This document shows, piece by piece, positions 22,565 to 30,773 of a DNA stretch of 30,889 nt. Each line of letters opens with the position of its first letter. Within the stretch, counting starts at the first letter, position 1. This stretch comes from JBIQJD01 sp044507695 (GTDB lineage: Bacteria > Bacteroidota > Ignavibacteria > Ignavibacteriales > Ignavibacteriaceae). The stretch covers positions 1 through 30,889 of the forward strand of contig JBIQJD010000025.1 in NCBI GenBank assembly GCA_044507695.1. Direction: 5' to 3'. Below the pieces are notes generated by a model that was given only the letters and a program-made list of their open reading frames with translations, made no database searches and was not told where the DNA came from. Position numbers and translations under genes: made by a program.

Positions 22565-23233
22565 CTATATTATCAGTTTTAATTTAGTAACCACTTCCCT
22601 TATAATAATTGCAGTAATTCCCCAGATTGTTCCTTCCTCTGTTTTGTATACATAAATTTCTCTTTCCGGCATGTGCCATGATTTCCAGTAACGCTCCGGC
22701 AGTCCGAGTGATTTTGTTGGGAATATTTCCTTTATACTTCCATCTTTTTCTTTTATCGATGGATGAAGTTCCATCCGAAGATGATAAATTTCAGGTTCAT
22801 TATGAATGAAATGATTTACCGGAACAGTAAAAATTTTTTCAACTTCATTCTCATCAATTGAAATATCATTTAATGATGAAATAATAATCTCGCCAATAAA
22901 CGGATCAACAGTAACTCCCATCGGACCAACAAGCACATCAAGTCTGCCGATAATTTTGATTTGATTACTACTTATGCCAAGTTCTTCAGATGTTTCACGC
23001 AGGGCAGTCTGCTGATAATCCACATCAGAATCTTTTTCAAACTCACCGCCGGGGAAACAGATTTCACTTCCCTGCCTTATTTTTGCTGCGCGTTTTTCAA
23101 ACAGGAGATGATATTCATCATTCACTTTAATGAATGGAATTAATACCGCAGCGTTAAAGTATTCTTCTTTACCCATTATGCCCGGTGAAGAAGGAAGTAT
23201 CATTTTTAATTTATTAAGATCAAGTTGATTCAT
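22565..23233 (-). CDS. Nudix hydrolase, coenzyme A pyrophosphatase-like
   Basis: 222 residues from ATG 23233. The frame opens 14 codons earlier, but that stretch consists of the GGAGTAA-type micro-repeat and is unlikely to be coding. The Nudix signature lies at 61-87 (PGGEFE, then TALRETSEELGI), with the extra spacing between the Gly-Gly and REtxEE parts usual in the CoA-pyrophosphatase (NudL/YeaB) group. LVGPMGVTVDPFIG also fits that group. Expected to hydrolyse CoA or its derivatives, or another nucleoside diphosphate linked compound, in the cytoplasm. It lies 66 bases after the ribbon-helix-helix gene and could belong to the SPFH transcript or have its own promoter. Confidence 0.88.
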   Translation of the reverse strand: MNQLDLNKLKMILPSSPGIMGKEEYFNAAVLIPFIKVNDEYHLLFEKRAAKIRQGSEICFPGGEFEKDSDVDYQQTALRETSEELGISSNQIKIIGRLDVLVGPMGVTVDPFIGEIIISSLNDISIDENEVEKIFTVPVNHFIHNEPEIYHLRMELHPSIKEKDGSIKEIFPTKSLGLPERYWKSWHMPEREIYVYKTEEGTIWGITAIIIREVVTKLKLII

Positions 23234-23245
23234 AAAAATCAAATT

Positions 23246-23269
23246 ACTCCAAAACTCCATTACTCCAGA
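23246..23269. repeat. Three-copy 8-bp micro-repeat ACTCCANN
   Basis: ACTCCAAA, ACTCCATT and ACTCCAGA follow each other with an 8-bp period, just upstream of the Nudix start. Read on the minus strand it gives repeated GGAGT, which may by chance act as several ribosome-binding sites. It is too short to be a CRISPR or minisatellite. Confidence 0.6.
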
Positions 23270-23299
23270 ATTCAAAACCTTTACCGGGATAAGATTGCA

Positions 23300-23494
23300 T
23301 TACTCTTCCTTATTATCTTGGGTCTTGTTCGTTCCGTTATTTTCCTGCACTTTTCTGCCGGCATTCTTAACTGAATTTGCAAGAAGATATTCTATCTGTG
23401 AGTTTATACTTCTCAAATCATCTGCCGCCCATTTTTCAAGAGCGGCATAAAGGTTTGCATCTATTCTTAAAAGAAATTTCTTTTTCTCTGCCAT
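23300..23494 (-). CDS. Arc-like ribbon-helix-helix DNA-binding protein
   Basis: 64 residues: KKKFLLRIDANLYAALEKWAADDLRSINSQIEYLL is a complete ribbon-helix-helix unit, in which the strand FLLRID makes base contacts as a dimer and LRSINSQIEYLL is the second helix. A 20-residue polar, Asn/Gln/Lys-rich tail follows. Such proteins bind short palindromes as dimers of dimers. It begins four bases after the stop of the unknown gene and belongs to the SPFH operon. I recall similar SPFH-unknown-RHH gene orders in other Bacteroidota. It may repress its own operon at the palindrome 24910-24930. No toxin gene is adjacent, so an antitoxin role is unlikely. Confidence 0.85.
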   Translation of the reverse strand: MAEKKKFLLRIDANLYAALEKWAADDLRSINSQIEYLLANSVKNAGRKVQENNGTNKTQDNKEE

Positions 23495-23498
23495 AAAA

Positions 23499-24008
23499 TT
23501 AACCGCTGTAAGCTGCTGATCTTCTGCTGTTTATTGCAAGGAATCCCGGCAGCATCAGCAGCCAGGGATTTTCTGCCAAAATACTATCGGCATAATTTAC
23601 AGTTAAAATAATTTTTGCTTTTATTCCAGCTTTCTTCTTGCCCGTAATTATTACTCTGTCATTCATTGAAATTATTTCGGTTGTTCTTTTCCACAGATTC
23701 ACTTTCATTTCAAATGAAATTCCTTTATCCAGTTCAATAATGCAGCCGGAAAGTTTTCTTTTAAATACAGCAACAGGAAGTTCATAACCGTAAGGAAAAA
23801 TTCCATATTCACTTTTCCAGAAACTTGTCCGTTTAAATTCCCATTCTTTCTCAAAAAGATTAATTACCGCATTACGGCTGAATGCACGCGGCTGAGCCAT
23901 TGTTCCAATAACTTCTTCATCAAGCAATAACTGATATTGATTCTTAAATAAAGAAGGCTGAACGAACAAAATTTCTTTTCCTGCAAGAGAAGCTAAATTC
24001 ATCTTCAT
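23499..24008 (-). CDS. Unknown protein of the SPFH operon
   Basis: 169 residues, no recognised family. The sequence alternates beta-prone segments (YQLLLDEEVIGTM, WEFKRTSFWKSEYGI, GCIIELDKGISFEMKVN, RVIITGKK, KIILTV) and ends in a hydrophobic stretch LLMLPGFLAI before a polar tail. This pattern suggests a beta-barrel fold around a hydrophobic C-terminal helix, as in the LURP-one/Tubby C-terminal superfamily, but that is only a guess from pattern. No signal peptide. Its ATG directly follows the SPFH stop (TAGATG), so the two are translationally coupled and probably work together at the membrane. A second in-frame ATG two codons later is an alternative start. Confidence 0.8.
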   Translation of the reverse strand: MKMNLASLAGKEILFVQPSLFKNQYQLLLDEEVIGTMAQPRAFSRNAVINLFEKEWEFKRTSFWKSEYGIFPYGYELPVAVFKRKLSGCIIELDKGISFEMKVNLWKRTTEIISMNDRVIITGKKKAGIKAKIILTVNYADSILAENPWLLMLPGFLAINSRRSAAYSG

Positions 24009-24881
24009 CTATTGATATAAAGTTCCTGTGTTAATTACAGGCTGTGCTTCACGTTCAGAAACAAGCGCAACCATAAGATTATTTACCATTGTTGCTTTTT
24101 TCTCTTCATCAAGCTGAACAATATTTTGTTCGCTTAAAGCAGTAAGTGCACTTTCAACCATTCCAACGGCACCTTCAACAATTTTCTGGCGGGCTGCAAC
24201 AATTGCCTGAGCCTGCTGCCTTCTTAACATTGCCTGCGCAATTTCCTGTGCATAAGCAAGATGGCTAATACGTGCTTCTGTAACTTCAACTCCGGCAATT
24301 TCTAATCTTGATTGAACCTGCTTTTGCAAATTTTCTGCAATCTCTTGCGGACTTCCTCTTAATGTTGCTTTATCTTCTTCTCCATCATAAGGATAATCAG
24401 ATGCAAGTGATCTGATTGCAGTTTCACTTTGGATTGCAACAAATCTTTCATAATGATCAACATCAAAAACTGCTCTTGCAGAATCTGTAACACGCCAAAC
24501 AATTACTGCAGCAATTTCAATCGGATTTCCGTGAAGATCATTCACTTTTAATTTTTCACTGTTAAAGTTTCGTATCCTCAGTGTAACCTTCTTTTTGGTG
24601 GTAAGGATATTAACAAACCAGAACCCGGAATCCCGTACAGTTCCCACATACTTTCCAAAGAATACAAGTACACATGAATCATTCGGCTGCACAACTATGA
24701 ATCCGTTTAGCATCACAAGAAGCAGGAGGAATAACGGAATAATTAAGTAAAGATATGTTACGTTTCTTTCATCAGCCGCTGTGTATATTAAGAAAACCTC
24801 AAGTGCAACAAGAACTAGATAGAACAACACGGCGATGAAGCCATTAATTTTTGAAGCATTTTTTTCTGTAACAGTTATCAT
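24009..24881 (-). CDS. SPFH (stomatin/prohibitin-like) membrane protein
   Basis: 290 residues. Two N-terminal membrane helices (about 13-33 and 43-62) are followed by an SPFH domain starting VVQPNDSCVLVFFGKYVGTVRDSGFWFVN and including RIRNFNSEKLKVND and HYERFVAIQSETAIRSLASDYPYD. A helical oligomerisation segment then runs to about 260 (QAMLRRQQAQAIVAARQKIVEGAVGM). Such proteins form ring-shaped cages that organise membrane domains or modulate proteases. There is no NfeD partner here; the partners are instead an unknown protein and an RHH regulator. AAAGAGG six bases before the ATG is a good ribosome site. First gene of the operon. Confidence 0.93.
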   Translation of the reverse strand: MITVTEKNASKINGFIAVLFYLVLVALEVFLIYTAADERNVTYLYLIIPLFLLLLVMLNGFIVVQPNDSCVLVFFGKYVGTVRDSGFWFVNILTTKKKVTLRIRNFNSEKLKVNDLHGNPIEIAAVIVWRVTDSARAVFDVDHYERFVAIQSETAIRSLASDYPYDGEEDKATLRGSPQEIAENLQKQVQSRLEIAGVEVTEARISHLAYAQEIAQAMLRRQQAQAIVAARQKIVEGAVGMVESALTALSEQNIVQLDEEKKATMVNNLMVALVSEREAQPVINTGTLYQ

Positions 24882-25215
24882 GTTGAACCTCTTTAAAGTT
24901 ACTATCAGAATGATATCACTTGGATATCATAAAATCAAGGATTTTTTATTGGCTGGATGAAAAATCTTTCATAAGAAACGAAATTTGTTAGTTGAAATTT
25001 TTATAGAAATGAATTAACCAACTCGAACCTAAATCCCTTTAGGCATGATAGAGATAACCGGGTTGTAAAACACTATTTTTTAAATTTTTTAGTTAGATCT
25101 GCAATAACGACTTGATAGGTTTGGAGAAAGGAAAACCTCCGGATTTTCAGAATCATATATAAGAAGCTTTTTCCCTGGTGGTTGATTAACAGCATCCAGT
25201 ATCAAGTAACCACAA
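24882..25215. other. 334-bp intergenic stretch with SPFH promoter side
   Basis: It holds the perfect palindrome 24910-24930 near the SPFH start, a small hairpin CCTAAA-TCCC-TTTAGG at 25028-25043, and on the ychF side a possible 44-codon minus-strand frame (25089-25223). No strong terminator follows ychF. Confidence 0.5.
24910..24930. promoter_or_regulatory. Palindromic operator candidate for the SPFH-RHH operon
   Basis: ATGATATC (24910-24917) and GATATCAT (24923-24930) are perfect inverted copies around ACTTG, 29 bases before the SPFH start codon. The half-site size and spacing suit binding by a dimer-of-dimers RHH protein such as the one encoded at 23300-23494. Confidence 0.5.
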
Positions 25216-25223
25216 TCAAACAT
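25089..25223 (-). CDS. Possible small ORF overlapping the end of ychF
   Basis: 44 codons starting at an ATG that overlaps the ychF stop by eight bases (ATGTTTGA). The predicted sequence (LILDAVNQPPGKKLLIYDSE in the middle) looks protein-like rather than random, with no signal peptide. There is no ribosome site, and coupling to ychF would be required. It could equally be the remnant of a lost gene. I recognise no family. Confidence 0.25.
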   Translation of the reverse strand: MFDCGYLILDAVNQPPGKKLLIYDSENPEVFLSPNLSSRYCRSN

Positions 25224-26316
25224 TAAACAGAAAATGCATTACATCTCCATCCTGTACAATATATTCTTTTCCTTCTACACGCATAACTCCTGCTGCTTTG
25301 CACGCGGCTTCTGATTTATATTTTATGTAATCTTCATAAGCAATAACTTCTGCGCGGATAAATCCTTTTTCAAAATCAGTGTGAATTACACCTGCAGCCT
25401 GCGGAGCCTTCCATCCCTGGTGAATCGTCCATGCACGGACTTCTTTTTCTCCTGCAGTGAAATAGCTTGCAAGTCCGAGTGTATGAAATCCCGTGCGGAT
25501 TATTTTTTCCAAGCCGCTTTCTGTTACACCGTATGAGTTTAGGAATTCAGCACGTTCTTCATCTTCAAGTCCAACAAGTTCTTCTTCTACTTTAGCAGAT
25601 ATTTTTACCCAATCGGCATTTCTTGATTCAGCAAATGCTTTTAACTTTTGTACATATTCATTATCACTGCCAAGACCATCTTCATCAACGTTTGCGCAGT
25701 ATATAATATCTTTTGCCGTCATCAATCTCAATTCATTAAAAAGCTGTTTGATTGTATCTTTATCTTTTTCAGGATAGGCTAATGCAGTGCGTCCTTCATT
25801 CATAAAATTAAGTAACTGCTGTGCATCATCAATCAGAACTTTAGCATTTTTATCAGCTTTAACCAGCTTCTGAAGCCGTTCAATTTTCTTTTCAATTGTT
25901 TGAACATCCGCTAAAATTAATTCTGTTTCAATAACTTCAATATCGCGGAGCGGATCAACACTGCCGTCTACGTGAACAACATCCGGATTATCAAAACATC
26001 TTACAACCTGCAGTATTGCTTCTGTTTCTCTAATGTTAGTAAGAAACTGATTGCCAAGACCTTCACCTTTGCTTGCGCCTTTTACAAGTCCGGCAATATC
26101 AACAAAATCAACAGTGGAATTAACTATGCGCTGCGGATTAACAAGCTTAGCAAGTTCATCAAGTCTTTTATCAGGCACAGGAACTATTGCTTTGTTCGGC
26201 TCAATTGTGCAGAAGGGATAATTAGCAGCTTCGGCATTTTGTGCTTTTGTAAGCGCGTTAAACAATGTTGATTTGCCAACGTTCGGCAATCCAACTATCC
26301 CAATACTTAATCCCAT
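25216..26316 (-). CDS. ychF: Redox-regulated ATPase YchF (Obg-family)
   Basis: 366 residues, full length. A ribosome-associated ATPase of the Obg/Ola1 group. P-loop GLPNVGKS (9-16), the switch region NYPFCTIEPNKAIVPVPD, VDIAGLVKGASKGEGLGNQFL (G3 region), and CANVDEDGLG in place of the GTP-specificity NKxD, which is why the family uses ATP. A coiled-coil insertion lies at about 140-190, and the C-terminal TGS domain begins at FTAGEKEVRAWTI and ends DGDVMHFLFNV. Cytoplasmic. It follows the ABC-F gene by 30 bases and is probably co-transcribed with it, two ribosome-linked ATPases together. Confidence 0.98.
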   Translation of the reverse strand: MGLSIGIVGLPNVGKSTLFNALTKAQNAEAANYPFCTIEPNKAIVPVPDKRLDELAKLVNPQRIVNSTVDFVDIAGLVKGASKGEGLGNQFLTNIRETEAILQVVRCFDNPDVVHVDGSVDPLRDIEVIETELILADVQTIEKKIERLQKLVKADKNAKVLIDDAQQLLNFMNEGRTALAYPEKDKDTIKQLFNELRLMTAKDIIYCANVDEDGLGSDNEYVQKLKAFAESRNADWVKISAKVEEELVGLEDEERAEFLNSYGVTESGLEKIIRTGFHTLGLASYFTAGEKEVRAWTIHQGWKAPQAAGVIHTDFEKGFIRAEVIAYEDYIKYKSEAACKAAGVMRVEGKEYIVQDGDVMHFLFNV

Positions 26317-26346
26317 TAAATTTTTCTCCGTTTAAATTCTTAAGAA

Positions 26347-27972
26347 TTATATTATTACATCTTCATGCAGCTGTTCACGCAGTTTTTGAATTTCAGGATC
26401 AGCGATGTATTCATCAAAAGTAATAACCTTATCTATAATTCCGTATGGTGTAATTTCAATAATTCTGTTTGCAATTGTTTGAATGAACTGATGATCATGA
26501 GAAACGAAAAGAACTGATCCGCTGAAATTAATTAAAGCATTATTCAATGCGGTTATTGATTCAAGATCAAGATGATTTGTTGGTTCATCAAGCAGAAGCA
26601 CATTAGCGCCGCTCAGCATCATTCTTGCAATCATGCATCTTACTTTTTCTCCGCCTGAAAGTACATTTGCCTTCTTTAAAGATTCTTCACCGGAAAAAAG
26701 CATTCTGCCAAGGTAACCGCGGATGAATGTTTCATCCTTTTCTTTTGAATACTGCCGGAGCCAGTCAATCAGATTTAAATCACTGTTAAAGTAAGCGGAA
26801 TTTTCTTTTGGAAAATATGCCTGCGAAGTTGTTACTCCCCATTCAAACATGCCTGCATCGGGTTTTATTTCATTCATTAAGATTTTAAACAAAGTAGTTT
26901 TGGAAATATCATGCGTTCCAACAAATGCAATCTTATCCCCATTATTAACTGTAAAATTGAGATTTGCAAGAACCGTTTCACCATCAATTCCTTTTGAAAT
27001 ATCTTTAACGGTAAGAACGTTATTTCCCAATTCTCTTTCAGGTTTAAAATGAATGTAAGGCAGTCTTCTTGAAGATGGTTTAATATCTTCAAGCGTTAAT
27101 TTTTCCAAAAGTTTTTTACGTGAAGTTGCCTGTTTTGATTTTGAAGCATTTGCGCTGAACCGTGCAATAAATTCCTGAAGCTCTTTTATCTTTGCTTCGG
27201 TTTTTTTATTTGCATCTTTTGCCTGCTGCAATGCAAGCTGGCTTGACTCAAGCCAGAAATCATAATTGCCTGTGTAAATCCGGATCTTGCCGTAATCAAT
27301 ATCTGCAATATGAGTGCAAACATTATTCAAGAAGTGTCTGTCATGCGAAACAACAATCACTGTATTTTTAAAGTTTATTAAAAATTCTTCGAGCCAGTTT
27401 ATTGATTGAATATCAAGATGGTTTGTAGGTTCATCAAGAAGAAGAATATCGGGATTGCCGAATAATGCCTGCGCAAGAAGCACCTTCACTTTTTCAGTAC
27501 CCAAAAGTTCAGACATTTTTTTATTATGAAGTTCATCTTTTACACCCAAACCAACAAGCAACGATGCAGCTTCAGATTCAGCTTCCCAGCCGTTAAGCTC
27601 TGCAAATTCACCTTCCAGTTCCGAAGCTCTTATTCCGTCTTCATCATTAAAATCAGGTTTTGCGTACAATACATCCTTCTCTTCCATAATATTGTAAAGA
27701 GTTTTATGCCCCAATATAACTGTCTTTAAAACTTCATACTCATCATATTCAAACTGATTTTGTTTAAGCACTGTCATCCGCTGGCCGGGAGTAATTATAA
27801 CTTCACCGGAAGTTGGATCAATCTCACCTGATAATATTTTTAGAAATGTAGATTTTCCCGCTCCGTTTGCCCCTATTATTCCGTAGCAATTGCCGGGAGT
27901 GAATTTCAGGTTAACTTCCTCAAATAAAACACGTTTGCCGTATCTTAAGCTTATATTGCTCGTGCTGATCAT
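26347..27972 (-). CDS. ABC-F family ribosomal ATPase (YbiT-like)
   Basis: 541 residues: two ABC domains without membrane segments, separated by the P-site tRNA-interaction linker, which contains ARFSANASKSKQATSR as in E. coli YbiT. Domain one: Walker A GANGAGKST (34-42), degenerate signature MSELLGTEKV (153-162), Walker B LLLDEPTNHLD. Domain two: Walker A reads GTHDISKTT (352-360), keeping Lys-Thr but losing the Gly before the Lys, with an intact LSGGEK signature and LLLDEPTNHLD. YbiT-type proteins bind the ribosomal E site and help translation; some ABC-F proteins confer antibiotic resistance, which is not indicated here. Its promoter lies in the 252-bp divergent region before the BNR-repeat gene. 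Confidence 0.93.
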   Translation of the reverse strand: MISTSNISLRYGKRVLFEEVNLKFTPGNCYGIIGANGAGKSTFLKILSGEIDPTSGEVIITPGQRMTVLKQNQFEYDEYEVLKTVILGHKTLYNIMEEKDVLYAKPDFNDEDGIRASELEGEFAELNGWEAESEAASLLVGLGVKDELHNKKMSELLGTEKVKVLLAQALFGNPDILLLDEPTNHLDIQSINWLEEFLINFKNTVIVVSHDRHFLNNVCTHIADIDYGKIRIYTGNYDFWLESSQLALQQAKDANKKTEAKIKELQEFIARFSANASKSKQATSRKKLLEKLTLEDIKPSSRRLPYIHFKPERELGNNVLTVKDISKGIDGETVLANLNFTVNNGDKIAFVGTHDISKTTLFKILMNEIKPDAGMFEWGVTTSQAYFPKENSAYFNSDLNLIDWLRQYSKEKDETFIRGYLGRMLFSGEESLKKANVLSGGEKVRCMIARMMLSGANVLLLDEPTNHLDLESITALNNALINFSGSVLFVSHDHQFIQTIANRIIEITPYGIIDKVITFDEYIADPEIQKLREQLHEDVII

Positions 27973-28224
27973 TAAATATTCTTCCGTTTTTAAAAAAGAG
28001 CTTTAAATATAAGAAAAATTAAGTGGAGTTTAATGGAAAATAGAGTCTGTTACTTATAAGCTATAAAGATTGAGAAATTTTGAATGTCAGGAATAATAAT
28101 TACAAAATTATATGCCTTATTATTTTTTAAGATTTTTATAGAGTATAGTATTTTATAATAATTAATTGCAATTTCCATTTATATGTATAAGTGAAACAAA
28201 TTAAAAACCCAACCCAAGTAAAAT
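27973..28224. promoter_or_regulatory. Divergent promoter region (ABC-F / BNR-repeat protein)
   Basis: 252 bp of very AT-rich DNA between divergent genes. It must hold both promoters; I see no clear palindrome or leader structure. Confidence 0.4.
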
Positions 28225-30762
28225 ATGAAACTATTTATTTTTCTTCTTGTATCTTTTTTAACCTTTACAAATAACATTACCGCTCAAAATTCAGATACAA
28301 CACGGACAACTAATTACAGACGTATAGAATTAAAAAATGATCAATCCGGAGCAGGAATGCAAACCTATAAAGAAAAATACGCCGGCAAAGACCTTAATGA
28401 AGTAAAAGCAAGCTTATTCCCCCATAAAGGTGGAACCGGAGTTTGGACAGAGCTAAACCCAAAAGTGCCAAGAGTAGATTATATAGGTATTCATTTTGTT
28501 AATCCTGATACCGGCTGGGCTGTTGGAGATTTAGGCGCTCTTATAAAAACAACAAATGGCGGAGAAACTTGGAAAACTATAGAAACCAACACAACACTGC
28601 CAATATTAAAGATAAGAAGCTATAATGGGCAAGTAGTAATAGCAAGCGGATATGACGGACTGATCCTACGCTCTACTGATGGTGGAGAAACATTTCAACA
28701 GATAGAAAGCGGACTTGGAAGTGAATTTGACCTATGGGGCTTAGAGATAGTAAATGATACTCTTGGGTGGGCTTGCGGAGCAACTGCTCTTCTTAAGACA
28801 ACGGATGCGGGAGAAAGCTGGCAAACAGTAAATATCCGTTATACAGGAGTTCTATGGGCAGTTGAATTCTTAACTGAGAGCTACGGCTTTATAGCCGCAG
28901 ATGGAAAAGTATTAAGAACCATAGACGGCGGAGAGCATTGGGAAATAATACAAGCAGGAGATGATAAGTCATTATACATAATTGATATAATAGACAGCCT
29001 GCATATAGCGGCGGCAGGCTATGGCGGAACAAGCTACAGAGGAAAAAACCTATATAGCAGCGACGGCGGCTATACCTGGATAAACGGCGGACCATTAACC
29101 TTTGAGCCTGTAAATGATATTAAATATGTAAACAGGGATACAGGCTATGCAGTAATGTATAATACGATTGCAAGAAAGACAACAAACAGAGGACAGGAAT
29201 GGACAGGGATACAGGCAGCGGGCGAATGGGAATTGCAGTTCTTCAAAGAAGAAAATATAGGTTACAGCGCAGGAACAGGATTGAGAATTTATAAAACAGA
29301 GAACGGTTATGAAAACTGGCAAAGGTTAATTATAAACGACAACTTTGCTGATGTATTTTTTATAAATGAAGAAAAAGGATTTGCAATAAGCGGAGTTTTA
29401 TCTGTATTTCAAGGTTTATATAAAACTACTGATGGAGGAATAAATTGGGAAGGAATACCTGGTCCTTCTGGTCAAGATATTCTATTTCTTGACAGCCTTA
29501 CGGGTTTTATTGGAAGCAATGTAATTTATAAAACAACTGATGGAGGAGAAACATGGTATATACCAAATGGAGGACAAGGCGGTGCAGGAAGAATATTTTT
29601 TGTAAATGAAACAACAGGATGGGCTATACGTAGTAAAATAATTTATAAAACTACTGATAGAGGTGAAAACTGGTTTGAACAGTTTACAACGTCTTTTGGA
29701 TTTTTTACCGGCATCCATTTTGCCGATTCTTTGAATGGTTGGGCATCTGGAACACGCCCATACAAAACTACTGATGGCGGTAATACCTGGGTTCAGCAAA
29801 CTAATACAGATATTTGGCTGAGCGATGATGTTTATTTCGGAAATATAGATACAGGCTGGATTGTCAAAAGAACTCTTAATTCTTCGCTCCTTAAAACAAC
29901 TGATTCTGGCTTAAGCTGGAATGAATTACCAGAAATTATTGGAGCTTTTAGCTTTCATTTTTTTCCCAATCAATTGCGTTGGATCATAAATGGAAGTCAC
30001 AATTATATTACAGAAGATGGAGGATTGAGTTTTATTGACATCACTAATGAAGTGCCCTCAAGCTTTAACAGTTTTTCAGCTCCTTTTGATTATCTAGGTT
30101 ATGCTGCAGGTTCTCTTGGGTTAATTTTAAAATATGAAGATACAACCTATGTTACAGCTCCTGTATTTACTGTCTCTGAAAACACTATTAATTTTGGGAA
30201 AGTAGAAATTGGAACAACTAAAACAGACAGCATTTTAATTTCAAATACCGGCAGCGGTAGCTTAGAGGTTACGGAAATTATATCTTCTAACCAAAATTTT
30301 ACTTTTTCGCCCGACACATTTATCCTTCCAAAATCAGAAGTAACTCATTTAACAATTATGTTTACTCCTTCGGATACTTCCGTTCAATCCGGCTATATAA
30401 TAATAACACATAATGGATCGAGTTCCCCCGATACTATTACAGTTGAAGGTAAAGGAGATATTGTAGTTGGCATAAAAGATGAGCAAAAAATTCCGGTTGA
30501 ATATAAACTAGATCAGAATTACCCAAATCCATTTAATCCAGAAACAAAAATAAACTATATAATACCAGAAGAAACGATTGTCAATATTTCGTTATTTGAT
30601 GTAACCGGAAGAAAGATTGAAGAATTAGTCAATGAAAAAAAACAGCCGGGGTTTTATACCATTGAAATGAAAGGAGATGAATTAAGTTCAGGTATATACT
30701 TTTACCGGCTTTCTACAAGCAGCGGATTCTCTGCTGTTAAAAAGCTAACTATCATTAAATAA
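28225..30762 (+). CDS. Large secreted YCF48/BNR-repeat protein with T9SS sorting domain
   Basis: 845 residues. Signal peptide 1-21 (ending ITAQ), then about 13 repeats of the form KTTDGGETW every 40-50 residues from about 110 to 610 (for example KTTNGGETWK, RSTDGGETFQ, KTTDAGESWQ, KTTDSGLSWN), most preceded by a TGWAVG-like strand. These are the YCF48/Asp-box blades of beta-propellers, enough for two. An ASH/HYDIN-like immunoglobulin domain follows at about 644-745 (INFGKVEIGTTKTDSILISNTGSGSLEV), and a T9SS type A domain with NYPNPFNPETKI from 765. Expected on the cell surface, probably binding polymers or proteins rather than catalysing. Codon choice changes near residue 370. The next secreted gene starts 11 bases later. 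Confidence 0.93.
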   Translation: MKLFIFLLVSFLTFTNNITAQNSDTTRTTNYRRIELKNDQSGAGMQTYKEKYAGKDLNEVKASLFPHKGGTGVWTELNPKVPRVDYIGIHFVNPDTGWAVGDLGALIKTTNGGETWKTIETNTTLPILKIRSYNGQVVIASGYDGLILRSTDGGETFQQIESGLGSEFDLWGLEIVNDTLGWACGATALLKTTDAGESWQTVNIRYTGVLWAVEFLTESYGFIAADGKVLRTIDGGEHWEIIQAGDDKSLYIIDIIDSLHIAAAGYGGTSYRGKNLYSSDGGYTWINGGPLTFEPVNDIKYVNRDTGYAVMYNTIARKTTNRGQEWTGIQAAGEWELQFFKEENIGYSAGTGLRIYKTENGYENWQRLIINDNFADVFFINEEKGFAISGVLSVFQGLYKTTDGGINWEGIPGPSGQDILFLDSLTGFIGSNVIYKTTDGGETWYIPNGGQGGAGRIFFVNETTGWAIRSKIIYKTTDRGENWFEQFTTSFGFFTGIHFADSLNGWASGTRPYKTTDGGNTWVQQTNTDIWLSDDVYFGNIDTGWIVKRTLNSSLLKTTDSGLSWNELPEIIGAFSFHFFPNQLRWIINGSHNYITEDGGLSFIDITNEVPSSFNSFSAPFDYLGYAAGSLGLILKYEDTTYVTAPVFTVSENTINFGKVEIGTTKTDSILISNTGSGSLEVTEIISSNQNFTFSPDTFILPKSEVTHLTIMFTPSDTSVQSGYIIITHNGSSSPDTITVEGKGDIVVGIKDEQKIPVEYKLDQNYPNPFNPETKINYIIPEETIVNISLFDVTGRKIEELVNEKKQPGFYTIEMKGDELSSGIYFYRLSTSSGFSAVKKLTIIK

Positions 30763-30773
30763 CAGGAGATATT

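Noticed and set aside
23246..23269. CRISPR-like repeat
   Set aside because: Only three copies of an 8-bp unit without spacers; no cas genes.
23234..23275. 14-codon extension of the Nudix protein
   Set aside because: It is made of the ACTCCA micro-repeat and does not look like protein-coding sequence.
23300..23494. Antitoxin of a toxin-antitoxin pair
   Set aside because: The RHH fold fits, but the neighbours are an SPFH operon and a Nudix hydrolase; no small toxin-like gene is adjacent.
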